Notes: generated from the sequence alone by a model not told the origin. Shown: positions 1-8,827, counted from the first letter of the stretch. The stretch: 64,000 nt of DNA from Luteococcus sp048595755 (GCF_048595755.1 NZ_CP184360.1:1612001-1676000); one strand, 5' to 3'. A program made the numbers and translations.

Positions 1-681
1 GGCGGTGGCGCCGCCTCGGGCGTCGGCCTGCGTCGGGGTCTGGAAGTGCTCACCGGCGCTGGCCAGCTGGCGACGACGAAAGCCCAGGTAGGCGAGGGAA
101 CCGAAGAGCATGACGGCGCCACCCAGCAGGCCCAGGCCGGGGGCGGCGAAGGCACTGGTCTCGAAGGCATTGCCCGGAATGATGTTCTGGATCTGGGGGC
201 TTCCCGGCAGCGCGGTCATGGTGAAGGTCAGGCTGCCCACCGCGATGGTGGAGGGCATCAGCCGTCGCGGAATGTCGGCGGCCCGGAAGAGCTCGAGCCC
301 CAGCGGGAACATCACGAAGACCACCACGAAGGTGGAGATCCCGCCGTAGGTGAGCAGCCCGGAGGTGAGGGCGGTGGCTGCCAGCGCGTGCTTGGCGCCA
401 AAGGCCCGCGCCAGCACCTCGGCAATGGCGCGTGAATAGCCCGCGGCCGTCATCAGGCCACCAAAGATGGCCCCGGTGGCGAACAGGGGAAAATAGTTGC
501 GCACGAAGTTGCCCAGTGCCGGCATGAAGATCTCGGTGTAGCCGGGCAGTAGGGGTGCGCCCGACATGGACATGGCGAAGAAGGCGCAGATGGGCGCCGC
601 CAGCACCACCGAGACGCCGCGGTAGGCCAGTGCGATGAGCACCAGCAGGGAAACGATGATGCCGACGAGACCGAGGATCAC
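1..681 (-). CDS. GntP-family gluconate/organic-acid permease (3' end beyond window)
   Basis: The first 227 residues of an integral membrane transporter of the GntP (gluconate:H+ symporter) family; the C-terminal half lies outside the left edge. The frame reads hydrophobic helices in series (start VILGLVGIIVSLLVLIALAY) and carries the family-like segments GAIFGGLMTAAGYSRAIAE and LPGSPQIQNIIPGNAF. It starts at a GTG whose last two bases belong to the TGA of the upstream dehydrogenase gene, so the two are translationally coupled. The pairing with a hydroxyacid dehydrogenase suggests uptake of a sugar acid or short hydroxyacid; the exact substrate is not readable. Family assignment is fairly sure, substrate is not. 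Confidence 0.8.
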   Translation of the reverse strand, partial: MILGLVGIIVSLLVLIALAYRGVSVVLAAPICAFFAMSMSGAPLLPGYTEIFMPALGNFVRNYFPLFATGAIFGGLMTAAGYSRAIAEVLARAFGAKHALAATALTSGLLTYGGISTFVVVFVMFPLGLELFRAADIPRRLMPSTIAVGSLTFTMTALPGSPQIQNIIPGNAFETSAFAAPGLGLLGGAVMLFGSLAYLGFRRRQLASAGEHFQTPTQADARGGATA

Positions 682-1601
682 GACTGGCCCATTCCTTCTC
701 GGCCGTCGGTCTGAGCCGTCGGGAGGGTCTGGTCGATGGTGCGCACCAGCACGGAGCAGTCGAGCTGGCCGTGACCGGCCTGGCTGAGGGCCTCCATCGA
801 GGCCGCCACCGACTCCGCGTGCGGCAGGGGAGTGTTGGTGGATCGGCCGGCATTGAGTGCCAATCCCAGGTCCTTCTTGATCAGGTCCACTGAGAAGCCC
901 CCGGCGAAGTCGCGGTTCACCGCGGCGGTCTCGACCACTCCGGCAACCGGGTACCAGGTACGTAGAGCCCAGCTGTCGCCCGAGGAGACGCTTGCCAGCT
1001 GCTGGAACTGGCTGCTGTCCAGGCCCAGCCGCTCGGCCAGCACCGCCCCTTCGCAGGTGCCCGCCAAGCTGATCCCCAGCATCATGTTGTTGACGATCTT
1101 GGCGGCCTGCCCCAAGCCGGGACGGCCCAGGTGGAAGATGCGCCCGGCCAAGACCTCGATGACCTCGACGAAATCGGCCGACTCGTCCTCGGTGCAGCCA
1201 AGCATGAAGGTCAGCGTGCCCGCGGCGGCCCCGGAGATCCCGCCGGAGACCGGAGCGTCGACGAAGCGGCGTCCGGTGCCCGTCACCAGCGTGTGGTTGG
1301 TCACCGCGTCCTCGATGTCGGTGGTGGAGCTGTCGACGAAGATCGCATCGGCGGGGGAGGCGTCCAGCACCCCGTCCTCGAGCACCTGGCGCACCAAGGT
1401 CCCATTCGGCAGCATCAGGAAGACCAGTTCGGCCTGCTCGACGGCCTCAGCAGCCGATGCCGTCGTCCTCACCCCGGCCTGCTCCGCAGCCTCCCGTGCC
1501 GCGGGGGACAGGTCGAAGCCGGTGACCTCGTGACCGGCTTCGACGAGACGTCCTGACATGGGTGCGCCCATGTTTCCGAGTCCGATCCATGCAATGCGCA
1601 T
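678..1601 (-). CDS. mmsB: 3-hydroxyisobutyrate dehydrogenase-type oxidoreductase
   Basis: NAD(P)-dependent beta-hydroxyacid dehydrogenase of 308 residues. It opens with the dinucleotide motif GLGNMG (residues 7-12), has the family substrate motif DAPVSGGISGAAAGTLTFM near residue 115 and the catalytic-lysine helix KIVNNMMLG near 165. The segment WYPVAGVVETAAVNRDFAGGF resembles the region specific to true 3-hydroxyisobutyrate dehydrogenases of valine degradation, so that is preferred over tartronate semialdehyde reductase. The ATG at 1601 has a GGAGGG ribosome site 8 nt upstream. The gene overlaps the GntP permease start (GTGA) and is divergent from a LysR regulator that may control it. Confidence 0.75.
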   Translation of the reverse strand: MRIAWIGLGNMGAPMSGRLVEAGHEVTGFDLSPAAREAAEQAGVRTTASAAEAVEQAELVFLMLPNGTLVRQVLEDGVLDASPADAIFVDSSTTDIEDAVTNHTLVTGTGRRFVDAPVSGGISGAAAGTLTFMLGCTEDESADFVEVIEVLAGRIFHLGRPGLGQAAKIVNNMMLGISLAGTCEGAVLAERLGLDSSQFQQLASVSSGDSWALRTWYPVAGVVETAAVNRDFAGGFSVDLIKKDLGLALNAGRSTNTPLPHAESVAASMEALSQAGHGQLDCSVLVRTIDQTLPTAQTDGREGMGQS

Positions 1602-1729
1602 TGCTGCAGCCCTCCGTTGGGTGTTGGCAGACGATTGCGAGCCATGCTGCGCCGTGGCGGAGGGTGCTGGCAATGGACAAAGTCGCCACCCCGTTGTGCA
1701 CGAATGCACAGTTGGAGAGAATCCGGGGC

Positions 1730-2629
1730 ATGAGGGCCGACGATCTGGTGATCCTGCTGGAGGTGGCGCGGGCGGGAACGCTGAGCGGCGCCGCCAAGGT
1801 GCTTGGCCTCAACCACACCACGGTTGCGCGCCGCCTGCACCAGCTGGAACGCGACGTGGGGGCGGCCGTGCTCAGCAGCGGAGCCAACGGCACCTACCTC
1901 ACCGAGCGGGGCAGGGCCCTGCTCAAGTCGGCCGAACAGATCGAGCGGTCACTGGCCGAGGCGAGCTCCAGCGGCGACCCGGAAGACCTGACTGGCCTGG
2001 TGCGGATCAGTGGTCCGGAGGCCTTCTGCGCCTGCATCGTCGCCCCTGCCATCGCCCGTGTGCAGCGCCGGCACCCGCGGCTGGCCATCGAGGTGACCAC
2101 GGCCACGCGCCCCCTGTTGCAGGGCAGCTCGGCCGACATCGAGATCGGACTGGCACGCTCGGCCGCACGCCGCACCGGCGTGCTCGAGCTCAGCGACTAC
2201 ACGCTGGGCCTCTATGGCAGCCGCGACTACCTGCAGCGTCGCGGTACCCCCAGCTCGACGGCGGACCTGCGCCACCACGGGTTGATCTACTACATCGAGG
2301 GGTTGATGCAGGTCGAGGACCTGAGCCTGCCGCTGCCCCATCCGATCACCACCGGTTCCCCGAGCGTCCACTTCCAGCTGGCGGCCACCCGCAACGGCGC
2401 AGGGTTGGGGCTGCTGCCGGACTTCCTGGCCCGCCAGCAGCCGGAGCTGGCCCAAGTCTTGGCCGGCCAGGTGCGCCTGACCAGGACCTTCGTCGCTGCC
2501 CTGGCGCCGGCACCGCTGCGGCGCTCGGGCACCAGGGCCGTCCTGCGGGCCATCCGTTCGGAGATCGCCAGCAGGCAAGACCAACTCCTGCCATCGGCGG
2601 ACGGGGCGGTGCCCGGGCCGACCTCCTGA
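1730..2629 (+). CDS. LysR-family transcriptional regulator
   Basis: A 299-residue LysR-type regulator. The N-terminal helix-turn-helix reads GTLSGAAKVLGLNHTTVARR (about residues 15-34) followed by the linker helix; residues 90-290 form the periplasmic-binding-protein-like effector domain. The start chosen, ATG 1730, gives the usual LysR N-terminus and has GGAGAG upstream. An in-frame ATG at 1673, also with GGAGGG eight bases before it, would add 19 residues and cannot be excluded. It is transcribed divergently from the mmsB-gntP pair with 71-128 bp between, the standard LysR arrangement, so that pair is the likely target. The effector is unknown. Confidence 0.82.
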   Translation: MRADDLVILLEVARAGTLSGAAKVLGLNHTTVARRLHQLERDVGAAVLSSGANGTYLTERGRALLKSAEQIERSLAEASSSGDPEDLTGLVRISGPEAFCACIVAPAIARVQRRHPRLAIEVTTATRPLLQGSSADIEIGLARSAARRTGVLELSDYTLGLYGSRDYLQRRGTPSSTADLRHHGLIYYIEGLMQVEDLSLPLPHPITTGSPSVHFQLAATRNGAGLGLLPDFLARQQPELAQVLAGQVRLTRTFVAALAPAPLRRSGTRAVLRAIRSEIASRQDQLLPSADGAVPGPTS

Positions 2630-2648
2630 CCCTCTGGGGCGGGGTGGT

Positions 2649-3722
2649 TCAGTCCAGTCGGTCGCTGTAGGCGGACTCGGCCAGGCGTGCCAGTCCCTCG
2701 CGGAGCAAGCGCGCGCGGTCGGCGCCGATCCCCTCCACCTCCAGCAGCTCGGCGGTGCGGGCCCCGAAGAGCGCCTGCAGGCTGCCGAAGTGTTCCACCA
2801 CGCGTCGGCCCAGGCCCTGCGGAACGCGTGCCAGCTGCGCCACCTGACGGTGTCCACGCGGGCACACCCGGGTCTCCAGGTGGTCGTCGCCGAAGCCCAT
2901 GGTGCGGGCCACCGTGGAGAGCTCCATCAGCTCGGCCGAGGTCAGCCCCTCCAGGGCACCGACCCGGAAGTGGTGCTCCTGTTCACCCTCCGGGCTGTAG
3001 TCCAACTCGATCAAGGTGGCCAGCTCGTCGACGCGATGGGTCAGCTCGTAGAGCTGCATGTCGAGCAGTCGCCCGTCGACGCCGAGCGAGGCGACGTAGA
3101 CGCGCATCTCGCGATCGAGTCGGCGGATCATCTCGACGCGCTGGGCGACCAGCGCCACGTCCTTGATGGTGACCTGGTCGTGCACCTCCAGCGTGGAGAG
3201 GATGCGCGTGGTCTCGGCCAGGCGCTCCCGGTATCGGCTCAGGGTGGCGATCACCTGGTTGGCGCGGGAGAGGATCTGTTCGGAGCTCTCGATGGCGTGT
3301 CGCTCCCTGTCCAGGAAGAGGGCAATGGTGCTCATCGACGCGGAGACCGTGACCACGGGCATGCCGGTCTGGCGTGCCGTGCGGTCCGCGGTGCGGTGGC
3401 GCGTGCCGGTCTCCGAGGTGGGGATGCTGCCGTCGGGGACGAAGTGGACGCCCGCGGCGAGGATGCGCTCGAAGTCGGAGGAGACGATGATGCCGCCGTC
3501 CATCTTGGCGAGCTCGCGCAGCGCGGTGGGGGTGAACTGGACGTCGAGGGCGAAGCCGCCGGTGGAGATGCTCTCCACCTTGGGATTGCTGCCCAGCACG
3601 ACCAGCGCCCCGGTGCGGCCCTTCTGGATCCGTTCAAGGCCCTCGCGCAGCGGAGTGCCGGGGGCCAGCAGGGCCATGTAACGCCGCGGGCGGGCCTGGA
3701 TGTCGGTCGGGGAGGTGGCCAT
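2649..3722 (-). CDS. disA: DNA integrity scanning protein, diadenylate cyclase DisA
   Basis: Makes the second messenger c-di-AMP from two ATP and monitors DNA integrity, branched DNA inhibiting synthesis. The 357-residue length is typical. The DAC domain (about 10-150) holds the two nucleotide motifs: MDGG at 74-77, where most homologs have DGA, and GTRHRTA at 106-112. A helical linker and a C-terminal HhH-type DNA-binding domain (LLEVEGIGADRARLLREGL) follow. The ATG at 3722 is preferred over an upstream in-frame start because a TACGAT -10 box lies 7 nt ahead of it, indicating a leaderless message. In mycobacteria disA neighbours radA; here hcp-hcr lies between them. Confidence 0.93.
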   Translation of the reverse strand: MATSPTDIQARPRRYMALLAPGTPLREGLERIQKGRTGALVVLGSNPKVESISTGGFALDVQFTPTALRELAKMDGGIIVSSDFERILAAGVHFVPDGSIPTSETGTRHRTADRTARQTGMPVVTVSASMSTIALFLDRERHAIESSEQILSRANQVIATLSRYRERLAETTRILSTLEVHDQVTIKDVALVAQRVEMIRRLDREMRVYVASLGVDGRLLDMQLYELTHRVDELATLIELDYSPEGEQEHHFRVGALEGLTSAELMELSTVARTMGFGDDHLETRVCPRGHRQVAQLARVPQGLGRRVVEHFGSLQALFGARTAELLEVEGIGADRARLLREGLARLAESAYSDRLD

Positions 3723-3729
3723 GCGCTCG

Positions 3730-3735
3730 ATCGTA
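3730..3735 (-). promoter_or_regulatory. -10 box of disA (leaderless)
   Basis: TACGAT lies 7 nt before the disA ATG. That spacing puts the transcript start on the start codon. No ribosome-binding site is present. Confidence 0.5.
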
Positions 3736-3846
3736 GTGCCGCTTGGGGTTGAGGCTTGCCTTGTTTGACGCACTCAGGAGGCCACGGGTAATTTCGCTGG
3801 TGTAAGCCGTGTCAATCGGTGTCGTCTACCAAGTGAGCGAGAACCC

Positions 3847-5511
3847 ATGTTCTGTTACCAGTGCGAACAGACCGACCGCAGCGACAACCTGCTGCTCGGC
3901 TGTCACTCGATCAAGGGCAACTGCGGAAAGGATGACCGCACCGCAACCCTCCAGGACATCCTGATCACGCTGTGCGAGGGCATCGGCCAGTACGCCGTAC
4001 GGCTGCGCGAGCTGGGCCAGGCCGACCAGAGCTGGGCCCATCGCGCCTCCTACTGGGTCTTCACCACCCTCACCAACGTGAACTTCAACGCCACCACCTT
4101 CCAGAAGATGATCGGCGAGGCCGCCCAGCTGCGCGACGAGCTCAAGCAGCGCTACGAGCAGGCCTGCCTCGACGCGGGCCAGCAGCCCGTCGAGCTGAAG
4201 GGTGCTGCCCAGTTCATGCCCGCCACCGGAATGGCGGCCCTGCTGCGCCAGGCACCCGAGGTGCGCGTCGACGCCAACATCGACGTGCTGGGTGCCGACG
4301 TCACCGGCGTGCGCAATCTGAACCTCTACGGCCTCAAGGGCGTGTGCGCCTACGCCCACCACGCCCACGTGCTCGGCTACCGCAGCGACGAGACGGATGC
4401 CGGCATCGAACAGGCGCTGGCCTTCCTGGGCGATCCCGCCACCGACCTGGACACGCTGCTGGCCCATGCCCTGGAGATCGGGCAGCTGAACTTCAAGGTG
4501 ATGGCGATGCTGGATGCCGCCAACACCGGCGTCTTCGGCAATCCCGTCCCCACCCAGGTGCGCGTCACACCCGTCGAGGGCAAGGCCGTCCTGGTGAGCG
4601 GACACGACCTGGGAGACCTGGTCGCGATCCTGGAGGCCACCAAGGACACCGGGATCAACGTCTACACCCATGGCGAGATGCTTCCGGCACACGGCTACCC
4701 GGGTCTGAACAAGTACCCGCACCTGGCCGGCAACTACGGCAGCGCCTGGCAGAACCAGCACGACGAGTTCGCCGCCTTCCCCGGCCCGATCGTGATGACC
4801 TCCAACTGCCTGATCGAGCCGCAGCCCTCCTACCGAAGCCGCATCTTCACCATGGGCCCGGTCGGTTGGCCCGGCGTGCGCCACCTGGAGCACAAGGACC
4901 TGGGCATGGTTGTCAAGGCCGCCAAGGCGCTGCCCGGTTTCACCGTCACCGATCCCGAACGCACCATCACCGTCGGGTTCGGCCACGATTCGGTGCTCTC
5001 GCATGCCGACGCCATCGTCGAGGCCGTCAAGGCCGGCGACATCAGCCGCTTCCTGGTGATCGGTGGTTGCGACGGCGCCAAGCCCGGCCGCAACTACTAC
5101 ACCGAGATCGCGGAGAAGTCGGGCGACGACACCATCCTGCTGACCATGGGCTGCAACAAGTTCCGGGTCAACGGCAAGGACTACGGCACCGTTGCGGGAC
5201 TGCCGCGCCTGCTGGACGTCGGCCAGTGCAATGACTCCTTCACCGCGGTCAAGGTGGCCCTCGCCCTGGCGGAGGCCTTCGACTGCGGCGTGAACGACCT
5301 GCCGTTGAGCCTGTTCATCAGCTGGTTCGAGCAGAAGGCCGCGGCCGTGCTGCTCACCCTGCTGGCGCTGGACATCAAGCACATCCGGCTGGGGCCGACC
5401 CTTCCGGTCTTCCTCACCCCTGCGGTGGTCGAGGTGCTGTCGGAGAAGTTCGCCCTCAAGCCGCTGGGCGATCCCACCGAGGACCTCCAGCTCGCGATGG
5501 CGGGCGCATGA
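3847..5511 (+). CDS. hcp: Hybrid cluster protein, hydroxylamine reductase / NO reductase
   Basis: A 554-residue prismane (hybrid cluster) protein. In enterobacteria Hcp reduces nitric oxide to N2O and protects against nitrosative stress; it also reduces hydroxylamine. The N-terminus has four cysteines at 3, 6, 19 and 26 (CX2CX12CX6C), close to the CX2CX11CX6C spacing of the [2Fe-2S]-type E. coli enzyme. Hybrid-cluster ligand motifs follow in order: YTHGEMLPAHGYPGL, MTSNCLIEP, VIGGCDGAKPGRNYY and LTMGCNKFR. The upstream SD is weak. The stop overlaps the start of the ferredoxin reductase gene (ATGA), so both are made together. The 124-bp region shared with disA holds a possible TTTGAC / TAATTT promoter; no clear FNR or NsrR box was found. 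Confidence 0.93.
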   Translation: MFCYQCEQTDRSDNLLLGCHSIKGNCGKDDRTATLQDILITLCEGIGQYAVRLRELGQADQSWAHRASYWVFTTLTNVNFNATTFQKMIGEAAQLRDELKQRYEQACLDAGQQPVELKGAAQFMPATGMAALLRQAPEVRVDANIDVLGADVTGVRNLNLYGLKGVCAYAHHAHVLGYRSDETDAGIEQALAFLGDPATDLDTLLAHALEIGQLNFKVMAMLDAANTGVFGNPVPTQVRVTPVEGKAVLVSGHDLGDLVAILEATKDTGINVYTHGEMLPAHGYPGLNKYPHLAGNYGSAWQNQHDEFAAFPGPIVMTSNCLIEPQPSYRSRIFTMGPVGWPGVRHLEHKDLGMVVKAAKALPGFTVTDPERTITVGFGHDSVLSHADAIVEAVKAGDISRFLVIGGCDGAKPGRNYYTEIAEKSGDDTILLTMGCNKFRVNGKDYGTVAGLPRLLDVGQCNDSFTAVKVALALAEAFDCGVNDLPLSLFISWFEQKAAAVLLTLLALDIKHIRLGPTLPVFLTPAVVEVLSEKFALKPLGDPTEDLQLAMAGA

Positions 5512-6566
5512 GTTGCCAGGTGCGGATGGTCACCACCGACGGTGACGAACGTGTGGTCAATGCCGAGCCGGGTCAGTCGGTGGTGGAGGCCGCCAAGCAG
5601 GCCGACATCATCCTGCCCTCACTGTGTGGCAAGGGAACCTGTGGCACCTGCGTGGCGCAGGTCACCAGCGGCGAGTACCACTTGAGGCCTTTCGAGGACG
5701 ACGCCCTGGGCGCCAGTGCTCCGGAGGGGTCGGCGCTGATGTGCTGCGCCGAGCCCACCAGCGATCTGGACGTGGCGCTGCCCTTCGACTCGTCGCGGCT
5801 GATCGAGCAGGCCCCCGCGCAGCGGGAGGCGGAGATCACCTCCATCGAACGACTGACCCCGCACATCGTGAAGTTGACGATGACCTTGGCCGAGGACGAG
5901 CTGACCGGTTCGGCGGCCGAGTTCGAGGCCGGGCAGTACATGCAGGTGCGGGTGCCTGGGCGCAGTGAGTTGCGCGCCTACTCGATGAGCAATGTCTCCA
6001 ACTGGGATGGCACGCTGGAATTCCTCATCCACATCCGGGAGGGAGGCCTGTTCTCCACCTACCTGGACACGCAGGCCCGCGAGGGCGACGTGCTGGAGCT
6101 GGAAGGCCCCCAGGGCACCTTCGGTCTGGAGGAGAACGGCATGCGTCCGCGTTGGTTCGTTGGCGGAGGCTGCGGTCTGGCGCCGCTGTTGAGCATGCTG
6201 CGCAGGATGGCCGAGTGGGGAGACCCGCAGGAAGCACGCCTGGTGCTGGGGGTGAACACCGCCGAGGACCTGTTCGGCGCCGAGGAGATCGGCGAACTGC
6301 TCGACCAGTTGCCGGAGCTGTCGGTGACGGTGGCGGTCTGGCATCCCGAGGGCGACGTGACGGCCCAGGACGAGAGGTTCAACTACGTCGAGGGGTCTGC
6401 CGTCGACGTGCTGCGCGCCGGTCTGGGCGAGATCGACGACGAGGAAGAGATTCCCGACATCTACGTGTGTGGACCGCCCGGGATGGTGACGGCGCTCGAG
6501 GAGGCCACCACGGCCGCCGGGGTGCCCGCCGAACGCGTCCACACCGAGAGGATCAGCGCCAACTGA
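5508..6566 (+). CDS. hcr: NADH oxidoreductase for Hcp (ferredoxin-FNR fusion)
   Basis: A 352-residue electron-transfer flavoprotein that most likely passes electrons from NADH to Hcp. Domain order is ferredoxin first: a plant-type [2Fe-2S] loop with Cys40, Cys45, Cys48 (CGKGTCGTC) and Cys79/80; then an FAD domain with RAYS at 156-159; then an NAD domain with GGGCGLAPLLSM (219-230) and CGPPGM near 322. E. coli Hcr has the ferredoxin domain at the C-terminus, so this is the phenol-hydroxylase-P5/MmoC order instead. The ATG overlaps the hcp TGA. A strong hairpin follows at 6658-6692. Confidence 0.85.
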   Translation: MSCQVRMVTTDGDERVVNAEPGQSVVEAAKQADIILPSLCGKGTCGTCVAQVTSGEYHLRPFEDDALGASAPEGSALMCCAEPTSDLDVALPFDSSRLIEQAPAQREAEITSIERLTPHIVKLTMTLAEDELTGSAAEFEAGQYMQVRVPGRSELRAYSMSNVSNWDGTLEFLIHIREGGLFSTYLDTQAREGDVLELEGPQGTFGLEENGMRPRWFVGGGCGLAPLLSMLRRMAEWGDPQEARLVLGVNTAEDLFGAEEIGELLDQLPELSVTVAVWHPEGDVTAQDERFNYVEGSAVDVLRAGLGEIDDEEEIPDIYVCGPPGMVTALEEATTAAGVPAERVHTERISAN

Positions 6567-6598
6567 TTCGCCTCCCGGCCCTCGAACCCGTCCACCCG

Positions 6599-6621
6599 GT
6601 CCCCGAGCTTGTCGAGGGGAC
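6599..6621. repeat. Short palindromic intergenic repeat of the GAGCTTGTCGAGG type
   Basis: GTCCCC at 6599-6604 pairs with GGGGAC at 6616-6621 around a GAGCTTGTCGA core. This resembles dispersed palindromes common in high-GC actinomycete genomes. A related core, GAGCCTGTCGAGG, lies inside the CPBP protease gene near 11738. Confidence 0.45.
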
Positions 6622-6657
6622 GCCCTAATCTCCTGCCTTGTCAGCAGGGACTCACCG

Positions 6658-6692
6658 ATCGGCCCGCCATGCAGCCACCATGGCGGGCCGAT
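6658..6692. terminator. Bidirectional terminator between hcr and radA
   Basis: Perfect 13-bp stem (6658-6670 with 6680-6692, ATCGGCCCGCCAT) and a 9-nt loop, in the gap between the convergent ends of hcr and radA. The + side is followed by a short T-rich run. Confidence 0.8.
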
Positions 6693-6709
6693 TGGTTCTC
6701 GGGGCAGGG

Positions 6710-8098
6710 TCATCCGCGGGGTTGGCGCTTGAGTCCCAGGACCCCCAGGGCCTCGGCGACGCTGGCCACCTCCACCACCTTCAGCGCTCCCAGGTTGGGC
6801 ACCTTCTGCGTCGTGTCCCTGGAACGTGCCGGAACGATGGCCAGCTCGAAGCCCAACCGCCCCGCTTCCTGCAGCCGTCGTTCCAAGCCGGGAGTGCGGC
6901 GCAGGTCGCCGGCCAGGCCGACCTCGCCGACCGCCAGCACCCGCTTGGGGAAGTTGACGCCCAGCTGCCCCGAGGCCACCGCGACGGCGATCGCGAGGTC
7001 GGCGCACGGGTCGGCCACCTTGGCGCCGCCGACCGTGGCCACGTAGACGTCCTTGGAGCTCAGTCCGATGCGGGCCTTGGTCTCCAGCACCGCGAGGATC
7101 ATGGCCACTCGGGAACTCTCCACACCGTTGGTGGTGCGTCGTGGATTCTTCTCATTGGGGGAGGGCGCCACCAGGGCCTGCACCTCGGCCAGCAGCGGCC
7201 GGCGTCCCTCCATGGTGACGGTGACACAGGTTCCCGGCACCGGCTCCTCGTGGTGGGTGGTGAACAGCCCCGACGGATCGGGCACCTCGACGATGCCCTT
7301 CTCGCTCATCTCGAAACAGCCCACCTCGTCGGCCGGGCCGAAGCGGTTCTTGGTGGCGCGCACCATGCGGAAACCCGAATGACGATCGCCCTCGAAGTTG
7401 AGCACCACGTCCACCAGGTGCTCCATGGTTCGTGGCCCGGCGATGTTGCCGTCCTTGGTGACGTGGCCGACGATCATCACCGCCATGCCCCGGCGTTTGG
7501 CCACCCGGACCAAGGCTGCGGTCACCTCGCGCACCTGGGTCACGCCGCCGGGGGCACCATCGGCCTGGGCGGTGCCCACGGTCTGCACCGAGTCGAGCAC
7601 CAGCAGGCTGGGTTCCACCTCTTCGATGTGCCCCAGCACCGTCCCCAGGTCATTCTCTGCGGCCAGGTAGAGCTGCTCGTCCAGCGCACCGGTGCGATCG
7701 GCGCGCAGCCGAACCTGGGCGGCCGACTCCTCGCCGGTGACGTACAGCGTGCGGCGTCCCTTGCCGGCCCACTTGGCGGCCACCTCCAACAGCAGGGTGG
7801 ACTTGCCGACCCCCGGCTCTCCCGCCAGCAGGGCGACCACGCCGGGCACCAGTCCGCCACCCAGCACCCGGTCGAGTTCACCGATGCCGGTCAGGTGTCG
7901 CTGCGTCGTGTTGGTGGGCACCTGGCCGATCGGGACTGCCTTGGCCACCGGCACATTGGAGGCCACCTCGGCCAGTTTCGGGGCGCCACGTTCGGCGACG
8001 CTGCCCCAGGCCTGACACTCGCCGCACTTGCCGACCCACCGCACCGAGGTCCAGCCACACTCGGTGCAGACCCACGCATCTTCCTTCGTCTTCGCCAC
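6710..8098 (-). CDS. radA: DNA repair ATPase RadA (Sms)
   Basis: RecA-like ATPase that promotes branch migration in recombinational repair. From the GTG at 8098 it has 462 residues: an N-terminal zinc finger with Cys11, Cys14, Cys25 and Cys28; Walker A GEPGVGKS at 93-100; the RadA-specific KNRFG at 250-254; and a C-terminal Lon-protease-like domain. The GTG is chosen because VAKTKEDAWVCTECGW matches the family N-terminus and a TAGTCT -10 box sits 7 nt upstream. A TTG 30 nt further out lies in the T-tract of the preceding terminator and is unlikely to be used. Confidence 0.93.
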   Translation of the reverse strand: MAKTKEDAWVCTECGWTSVRWVGKCGECQAWGSVAERGAPKLAEVASNVPVAKAVPIGQVPTNTTQRHLTGIGELDRVLGGGLVPGVVALLAGEPGVGKSTLLLEVAAKWAGKGRRTLYVTGEESAAQVRLRADRTGALDEQLYLAAENDLGTVLGHIEEVEPSLLVLDSVQTVGTAQADGAPGGVTQVREVTAALVRVAKRRGMAVMIVGHVTKDGNIAGPRTMEHLVDVVLNFEGDRHSGFRMVRATKNRFGPADEVGCFEMSEKGIVEVPDPSGLFTTHHEEPVPGTCVTVTMEGRRPLLAEVQALVAPSPNEKNPRRTTNGVESSRVAMILAVLETKARIGLSSKDVYVATVGGAKVADPCADLAIAVAVASGQLGVNFPKRVLAVGEVGLAGDLRRTPGLERRLQEAGRLGFELAIVPARSRDTTQKVPNLGALKVVEVASVAEALGVLGLKRQPRG

Positions 8099-8105
8099 GT
8101 TGCAG

Positions 8106-8111
8106 AGACTA
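8106..8111 (-). promoter_or_regulatory. -10 box of radA (leaderless)
   Basis: TAGTCT, 7 nt before the GTG start. It supports the GTG at 8098 over the upstream TTG. Confidence 0.5.
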
Positions 8112-8126
8112 GGGGAGCGCTCTGAC

Positions 8127-8160
8127 AAAAATCGGTGCAGCCCTTGCGGGATGCACCGAT
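8127..8160 (-). terminator. Rho-independent terminator of the glyoxalase-like gene
   Basis: A 9-bp outer stem (ATCGGTGCA 8131-8139 with 8152-8160) extended by a CCC/GGG inner stem, followed on the minus strand by TTTTT. It isolates radA from the gene upstream. Confidence 0.8.
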
Positions 8161-8182
8161 CAGTGTGGTCCAGGCGTGGGGG

Positions 8183-8821
8183 TCAGATCCGCACGACGCC
8201 CTTGTTGGGGGTGTCGAAGGTGACCACGTCGATGCCCGGCTGGCCGTTGGGGGCCGTGAAGTTGAGCTTCACGCCGTCGAACTCCTCGCCCAGCTCGAGG
8301 CCCATCCAGTCCTCGATGCGGGGCAGCGAACCGGCGATGTCCATGCCGATGACGTCGATCTCGCCGTCCAGGGCGGACGGCAGCAGCGAATGGTCGGACT
8401 CCCACTTCAGGAAGTACGGCAGCTGCGGGTCGGCCATCAGGCCCTTGATGCCGATCTGCCTCCACTCGAGCAGTCGTCCGTCGGGGAAGTGGCGGGAACC
8501 CTCGACGGCCTTGCGGTCCAGACGTTCCTCATAGGGGGCCAGGTCATCGACCGTGACCACCCAGCCGAGCCAGCCGCCGCCCATCTCGGTGCGACGACGC
8601 ACGGCCTGACCGAACAAGGCCTTCTCCGCGGCGGGGTGCTCCAGCACCTCCACCACCTCCAGGTAGCGATCATCTGCCAGCGGCAGGATGTGGTTGCGGG
8701 TGCCGAAGCGCGGGTGGAAACCGCCGTCCTTGAACTCTGCGCCCAGCATGTCGCCGAGACGCTCGACCTCGGCTTTGAGGCCATTGGGTCCGGCTGCGAA
8801 CACTAGATGGTCGAGATGCAT
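8183..8821 (-). CDS. Glyoxalase-like / VOC-superfamily protein
   Basis: A 212-residue protein beginning MHLDHLVFAAGPNGLKAEVE, the typical first strand and helix of the vicinal-oxygen-chelate fold, most like the Glyoxalase_3 type. The putative metal-site His (DHLVFA) is present, as is a PRFGTRNHIL segment. Substrate unknown. The ATG at 8821 is chosen because it begins exactly at the fold; no SD precedes it, but CAGAAT lies 6 nt upstream. Single-gene unit ended by the terminator at 8127-8160. Confidence 0.7.
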   Translation of the reverse strand: MHLDHLVFAAGPNGLKAEVERLGDMLGAEFKDGGFHPRFGTRNHILPLADDRYLEVVEVLEHPAAEKALFGQAVRRRTEMGGGWLGWVVTVDDLAPYEERLDRKAVEGSRHFPDGRLLEWRQIGIKGLMADPQLPYFLKWESDHSLLPSALDGEIDVIGMDIAGSLPRIEDWMGLELGEEFDGVKLNFTAPNGQPGIDVVTFDTPNKGVVRI

Positions 8822-8827
8822 GACCAC

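Noticed and set aside
3826..5382. A long antisense open frame opposite hcp
   Set aside because: Same GC-rich shadow effect; composition is low-complexity and hcp has clear cluster ligands.
8099..8128. TTG at 8128 as the radA start
   Set aside because: It lies in the T-run of the upstream terminator; the GTG at 8098 matches the family N-terminus and has a -10 box.
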